This document shows positions 60,373-64,000 of a stretch of DNA of 64,000 nt, in pieces. This DNA is from Nocardioides faecalis (GTDB lineage: Bacteria > Actinomycetota > Actinomycetes > Propionibacteriales > Nocardioidaceae). The number at the start of each line of letters is the position of its first letter. Position 1 is the stretch's first letter. The position numbers were made by a program, and so were the translations under genes. The stretch is taken from NCBI RefSeq assembly GCF_018388425.1, contig NZ_CP074406.1, positions 3,038,001 through 3,102,000 on the forward strand, in the 5' to 3' direction. The notes under the pieces are model-generated. The model was given only the letters and a program-made list of their open reading frames with translations. It searched no databases and was not told the origin of the DNA.

Positions 60373-61707
60373 ATGAGCATGCACTCCTCACCCACCACGC
60401 CGGGAGGCGGCGGTTCCCACGTCGCCGACCCCCAGACACCGGCACGACAAACCGCCACCGGGTCGGGGAGCGGCGACTTCTCCGGAGACAACCGCTCCCA
60501 GAACACCGCCCGCGAGGTCTTCGTCGACTACGTGAACCGCCTGCGCGGCGGTGACATGGGCTCCCTGCCGGCGCTGCTGGGCCTCGCGGTGCTGTTCGTC
60601 GTCTTCGGGCTCGCCCACGACCGGTTCCTGACCACGTACAACCTGACGAACCTGGTGATCCAGGCCGGGTCGATCTGCGTGCTGGCGATGGGCCTGGTGT
60701 TCGTCCTGCTGCTCGGTGAGATCGACCTGTCGGCCGGTGTCGCCGGAGGTGCCTCCGCGACCATCACCGCCCTGGTCATCATCGACCACGGCTGGGCCTG
60801 GTGGGCCGCGGTGCTGGCCGGCATCGCGGTCGGCGCCGTGATCGGGCTGTCCATCGGCATGCTCGTGGCCATCCTCGGCATCCCCTCGTTCGTGGTCACC
60901 CTGGCGTTCTTCCTCGCATTGCAGGCGGTGCCGCTGCGCCTGATCGGTTCGGGCGGGTCGCTGCGGTTCAACCAGGAGGTGCTGCGCGGGCTGTCGGTGA
61001 AGAACGTCCCGGTGACCGCCGGCTGGGTGGCCGCCGGCGTGCTCGTCGTGGGCTACGCGGCCCTGCTGTTGCTGCGGTACCGGTCCCGGGTCGCCAAGGG
61101 GCTGGGCCACCGCCCGCTCTCGCTGGTCGGCCTGCAGATCGTCGCCTTCACCGCGATCGTGCTGGGGCTGACCACGCTGCTCAGCCAGAACCGCGCCGTG
61201 AACCCCGACGTCTTCAACATCAGCGGCATCCCGTGGGTGGCCCCCGTGGTCATCGCCCTGCTGCTGTTCTGGACCTTCGTGCTGCAACGCACCCGGTTCG
61301 GCCGGCACCTGTACGCCGTCGGCGGCAACGCCGAGGCCGCCCGCCGCGCCGGCATCAACGTCACCCGGATCAAGGTCGCCGCCTTCGTGATCTGCTCGGG
61401 CATGGCCGCGGTCTCCGGCATCCTCGCGGCGTCGTACACCGGGAAGGTGTCGCCGGGCTCGGGCGGCGGCAACGAGCTGCTCTACGCCGTCGGTGCCGCC
61501 GTGATCGGGGGCACCAGCCTCTTCGGCGGGCGGGGCCGGGCCGTCGACGCGGTCATCGGCGGCCTGGTGATCGCCACCATCCCCAACGGGCTGGGCCTGC
61601 TGGACCAGGCCAGCTACATCAACTTCATCGTCACCGGCACCGTCCTGCTCCTGGCGGCGAGCGTGGACGCCATCTCCCGCAGGCGCCGGTCGGCGGCCGG
61701 GGTCTGA
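60373..61707 (+). CDS. sugar ABC transporter permease (XylH-like)
   Basis: CUT2 family permease, 444 residues, about ten to twelve membrane helices after a Ser/Thr/Gly-rich N-terminus of about 60 residues. Family segments include GLVFVLLLGEIDLSAGVAGG (the EIDLS motif), GIPSFVVTLAFFLALQ, and the cytoplasmic loop GGNAEAARRAGINVTRIKV (EAA-like) that contacts the ATPase. GGTSLFGGRGRAVDAVIGG lies near the C-terminus. AGGA is 8 bases before the ATG; the gap to the ATPase gene is 11 bases. Confidence 0.95.
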   Translation: MSMHSSPTTPGGGGSHVADPQTPARQTATGSGSGDFSGDNRSQNTAREVFVDYVNRLRGGDMGSLPALLGLAVLFVVFGLAHDRFLTTYNLTNLVIQAGSICVLAMGLVFVLLLGEIDLSAGVAGGASATITALVIIDHGWAWWAAVLAGIAVGAVIGLSIGMLVAILGIPSFVVTLAFFLALQAVPLRLIGSGGSLRFNQEVLRGLSVKNVPVTAGWVAAGVLVVGYAALLLLRYRSRVAKGLGHRPLSLVGLQIVAFTAIVLGLTTLLSQNRAVNPDVFNISGIPWVAPVVIALLLFWTFVLQRTRFGRHLYAVGGNAEAARRAGINVTRIKVAAFVICSGMAAVSGILAASYTGKVSPGSGGGNELLYAVGAAVIGGTSLFGGRGRAVDAVIGGLVIATIPNGLGLLDQASYINFIVTGTVLLLAASVDAISRRRRSAAGV

Positions 61708-61708
61708 G

Positions 61709-62929
61709 GTGGCGCGGCCGCGCGGCGGGACGGGCACCAACCAGGGCGCCGTCCGGCGGCACAACCTCGGCACGCTGCTGCGTCACGTGCACGACGCCGG
61801 CGAGATGTCGCGCGCCGACCTGACCTACCGGATGGGCCTGAACCGCTCCACGATCGCCGGCCTGGTGAGCGAGCTGGAGAGCCTCGGGTTGCTCGAGCAT
61901 GCCTCCCCCGCCGCGCCACGCGGCGCCGGGCGACCCTCCGCCGGGGTCCGGATCCGAGACGACGGGCCGTACGTCGTCGCGGTCGACCTCGGCGTGGACC
62001 AGGTGGTGGTCGCCGCCGTGGGCCTGGGCGGGCGGATCGGCGTGCGCGCGGCCACGGCGCTCACCCAGCCCTCGGAGGCCTGGCACGTCGGCGCGAGCGT
62101 CGCCGGCCTGGTCCGGCGCGTGGTGGCCACCTCCCCGGCAGCCGCTCCCCTGCTCGGCATCGGGGTCGCCGTGCCGGGCCTGGTGCGCCGCAGCGACGGC
62201 CTGGTCCGGCACGCGCCGAACCTGGGCTGGCGCGACGTCTCCTTCGGCTCCATCGTGCTCGCCGCGCTCGACCTCGACGTGCCGATCGCGGTCGGCAACG
62301 ACGCGGACCTGGGGGCCTGGGCCGAGCACCGGCTCGGGGCGGCGGTCGACGTCGCAGACGTGGTCTACCTGTCCGGCAACGTCGGCGTCGGCGCCGGCGT
62401 GATCCTCGGCGGGCGCCGGCTCGAGGGTGTCGCCGGCTACGCCGGCGAGGTCGGCCACCTGTGTCACGACCCCGCGGGCACGACGTGCCACTGCGGCAGC
62501 CGCGGCTGCTGGGAGACCGTGGTCGGTGCGCCGGCGATCGCCGAGGCGTTGTGCTGCCCCGCCGAGCAGGTCCCCCGCCTCGGCGTGATGCTCGACGAGC
62601 TGAGCACCGCACCGCGTGAGCTGCGGCCGATCGGGGTCGAGCTCGGTCGCGGCCTGGCCTCGGTGGTGAACGTGTTCAACCCCAGCATCGTGGTGCTGGG
62701 CGGCTACTTCCGGCCGCTGTTCCGGCTGCTCGGCCCGGAGGTCACCGCCGGGCTGGCCGAGCGCTCCCTGCGGCCGGCGCGCGACGCGGTGCGCCTGGCC
62801 GCGCCGGGCCTGGGCACGGACTCGGTGCTGCTGGGGGCGGCAGAGGCGGCGATGGGGCCGGTCTTCGACGACCCGGTGGCCAGCCTGGCCACCGCCGTCA
62901 CCGGCGCCCCGGACCACCTCGCCGGCTGA
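61709..62929 (+). CDS. ROK-family transcriptional regulator of the sugar operon
   Basis: A 406-residue repressor of the NagC/XylR type. The N-terminal winged HTH (about 15-65) has HNLGTLLRHVHDAGEMSRADL and RSTIAGLVSELESLGLL. The ROK sugar-kinase-like domain has GVGAGVILGG and the zinc motif CHCGSRGCWE. The GTG start comes one base after the permease stop. Sugar binding should release it from the palindrome at 58262-58286 (inference). Confidence 0.92.
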   Translation: MARPRGGTGTNQGAVRRHNLGTLLRHVHDAGEMSRADLTYRMGLNRSTIAGLVSELESLGLLEHASPAAPRGAGRPSAGVRIRDDGPYVVAVDLGVDQVVVAAVGLGGRIGVRAATALTQPSEAWHVGASVAGLVRRVVATSPAAAPLLGIGVAVPGLVRRSDGLVRHAPNLGWRDVSFGSIVLAALDLDVPIAVGNDADLGAWAEHRLGAAVDVADVVYLSGNVGVGAGVILGGRRLEGVAGYAGEVGHLCHDPAGTTCHCGSRGCWETVVGAPAIAEALCCPAEQVPRLGVMLDELSTAPRELRPIGVELGRGLASVVNVFNPSIVVLGGYFRPLFRLLGPEVTAGLAERSLRPARDAVRLAAPGLGTDSVLLGAAEAAMGPVFDDPVASLATAVTGAPDHLAG

Positions 62930-62935
62930 GCCGGA

Positions 62936-64000
62936 TCAGCCCGTCCGCGACTCCCCAGCCTCCCCGGACTCGCCGGCCTCCTCGGCATCCCCGGGCTCGG
63001 CTGCGCTCGTCCCGGCGAACGGGTCGGCGCGGCCGGCGAAGACGTCGGCCAGCGACCGCTGCGCAGCCCCGGTCGCGGCGGCCTCGGTGCCGAGCTCGCC
63101 CAGCACCAGGTCGGGCACCCCGAGGTCGCTGGTGGCCAGGGTAGCGGCGAGCTCGCGCCGCGCCGGTACGACGACGAGGTCGCCCAGCGGCGCGAAGTAC
63201 CCGCCCAGCACGATCCGGCCCGGGTCGAGCACACCGGCCAGCACGCCGAGGCCGCGGCCCAGCCAGCGGGCGAGGCCGGCCACGGCCTCGGCGAGCTCCG
63301 GGTCGTCGGCCGCCGCGGCGGCGACCGCCCGCGCCGTGGTCACCGGCGTCCCAGCCTCGGGCATGTCCACGGCCGCGAGCAGTGCGTGCAGGCCCACGGA
63401 CGCCTCCCAGCAGCCGCTGCGACCGCAGCCGCACCGGGCGTGTGCCGCGCCGAGCGGCAGGTGCCCGACCTCGCCGGCGAAACCGCGGGCGCCCCGCAGC
63501 AGCCGACCGCCCTCGACCAGCCCGGCACCGATGCCGACGGTGCCGGTCAGATAGAGCAGGTCCCCGGCACCGCGGCCGGCCCCGTGGTGCAGCTCGGCGA
63601 GCGCCGAGCAGTCCGCGTCGTTGCTGACCCGGGTGCGCCCGCGCCACCCGAAGGCCGTGTCGAGCGTCGCGGCGAGCCCGGTCCCGGCCACCTGCAGGTT
63701 CGGCGCCCAGACCGCGGTGCGGTCGTCGCCGCCCACCAGCCCGGGCACGGCGACGGTGGCGCCGAGCACGTGCCGATCCTGCTCCCGCAGGCGGGTCGCC
63801 ACGGCGCGGGCCAGCGCCGCGAGGTGGGCGGTGACGTCGCCGCCGGGCGGCACGTCGCGGGTGAGCTCCAGCTGCGGGACCCCGGCGAGGTCGAGGACCA
63901 CCGCGGCGACGTACTCGACGTTGACCTCCACCCCGACCCCGACGGGACGGCCGCCGGCCAGCGTGAGCCGCCGGCCGGGGCGGCCGCGACCGGTGCTGGG
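62936..64000 (-). CDS. second ROK-family regulator, N-terminus beyond right edge
   Basis: At least 354 residues are visible. The ROK domain includes VGVGVEVNVEYVAAVVLDLAG, VAVPGLVGGDDRTAVWAPNL, NDADCSALAELHHGAG, VGIGAGLVEGG and the zinc motif CGCGRSGCWE. The upstream residues (RPGRRLTLAGGRPVGVG) match the HTH-to-ROK junction, so the missing part should be a winged HTH. It is convergent with the first ROK gene, 6 bases apart. The acidic C-terminal tail (GDAEEAGESGEAGESRTG) is low complexity. Its target is not visible. Confidence 0.9.
   Translation of the reverse strand, partial: PSTGRGRPGRRLTLAGGRPVGVGVEVNVEYVAAVVLDLAGVPQLELTRDVPPGGDVTAHLAALARAVATRLREQDRHVLGATVAVPGLVGGDDRTAVWAPNLQVAGTGLAATLDTAFGWRGRTRVSNDADCSALAELHHGAGRGAGDLLYLTGTVGIGAGLVEGGRLLRGARGFAGEVGHLPLGAAHARCGCGRSGCWEASVGLHALLAAVDMPEAGTPVTTARAVAAAAADDPELAEAVAGLARWLGRGLGVLAGVLDPGRIVLGGYFAPLGDLVVVPARRELAATLATSDLGVPDLVLGELGTEAAATGAAQRSLADVFAGRADPFAGTSAAEPGDAEEAGESGEAGESRTG

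Overview
This 64 kb window is one continuous piece of a high-GC (about 70% or more) actinobacterial chromosome. Frequent GTG starts, ATGA/GTGA/TGATG gene overlaps, F420-type enzymes, ROK sugar regulators, Tat and lipoprotein exports and an actinobacterial gene order all point to Actinomycetota. The combination (methylmalonyl-CoA mutase set, monomeric isocitrate dehydrogenase, b558-type succinate dehydrogenase, PspC stress proteins) suggests Nocardioidaceae, perhaps Nocardioides; that placement is inference. I saw no transposase, integrase, phage gene, CRISPR array, rRNA or tRNA.

Layout. 1-180: possible partial gene. 261-5165 (-): mutA-mutB-meaB, propionate to succinyl-CoA. 5354-6899 (+): an unknown anchored secreted protein and a small WXG100-like helical protein. 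6936-10168 (-): YdeP-type molybdopterin oxidoreductase and its sulfurtransferase FdhD. 10376-13922 (+): sdhCAB. 14041-17295 (-): copper module (membrane protein, PCuAC chaperone, Tat-exported Dyp peroxidase, CopC). 17373-19247 (-): trpS, a 2'-5' RNA ligase-like protein and an SCO4848-like membrane protein. 19294-27168: MFS exporter, SDR, P450 with a divergent TetR regulator, and a large fused ABC exporter. 27331-29520 (-) icd; 29828-31150 (+) aquaporin; 31185-31955 (-) lipoprotein; 32043-33029 (+) mdh.

33139-49518 matches a conserved actinobacterial neighbourhood: a PQQ-like propeller protein, DUF3017, folD, purH (behind a ZTP riboswitch), a CAP-domain protein, purN, PerM/DUF6350, a membrane sigma-like sensor protein, sucD-sucC, an M23 peptidase and pcrA. 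49579-54929: a small membrane protein, an M15 peptidase lipoprotein, a NarL/PspC-kinase two-component system, and divergent PspC/LiaF-like genes. 55017-58120: NADPH-F420 reductase divergent from an F420-type LLM oxidoreductase and an acyl-CoA dehydrogenase. 58349-64000: a xylose-type sugar ABC transporter, its ROK regulator, and a second, convergent ROK gene cut by the right edge.

Four TCA-cycle steps (icd, sucCD, sdhCAB, mdh) and the propionate entry point lie within 46 kb, and purine and one-carbon metabolism (purN, purH, folD) form one block. The most informative non-coding elements are a ZTP riboswitch whose 3' end is followed by a Shine-Dalgarno-sequestering helix before purH, and perfect inverted repeats before the LLM/acyl-CoA dehydrogenase operon, the sugar transporter and sdhCAB. 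The least conventional protein is a membrane-anchored sigma-70-like protein with a duplicated external domain (40913-43312). I did not find a convincing wholly new system; the candidates are ranked in the findings.
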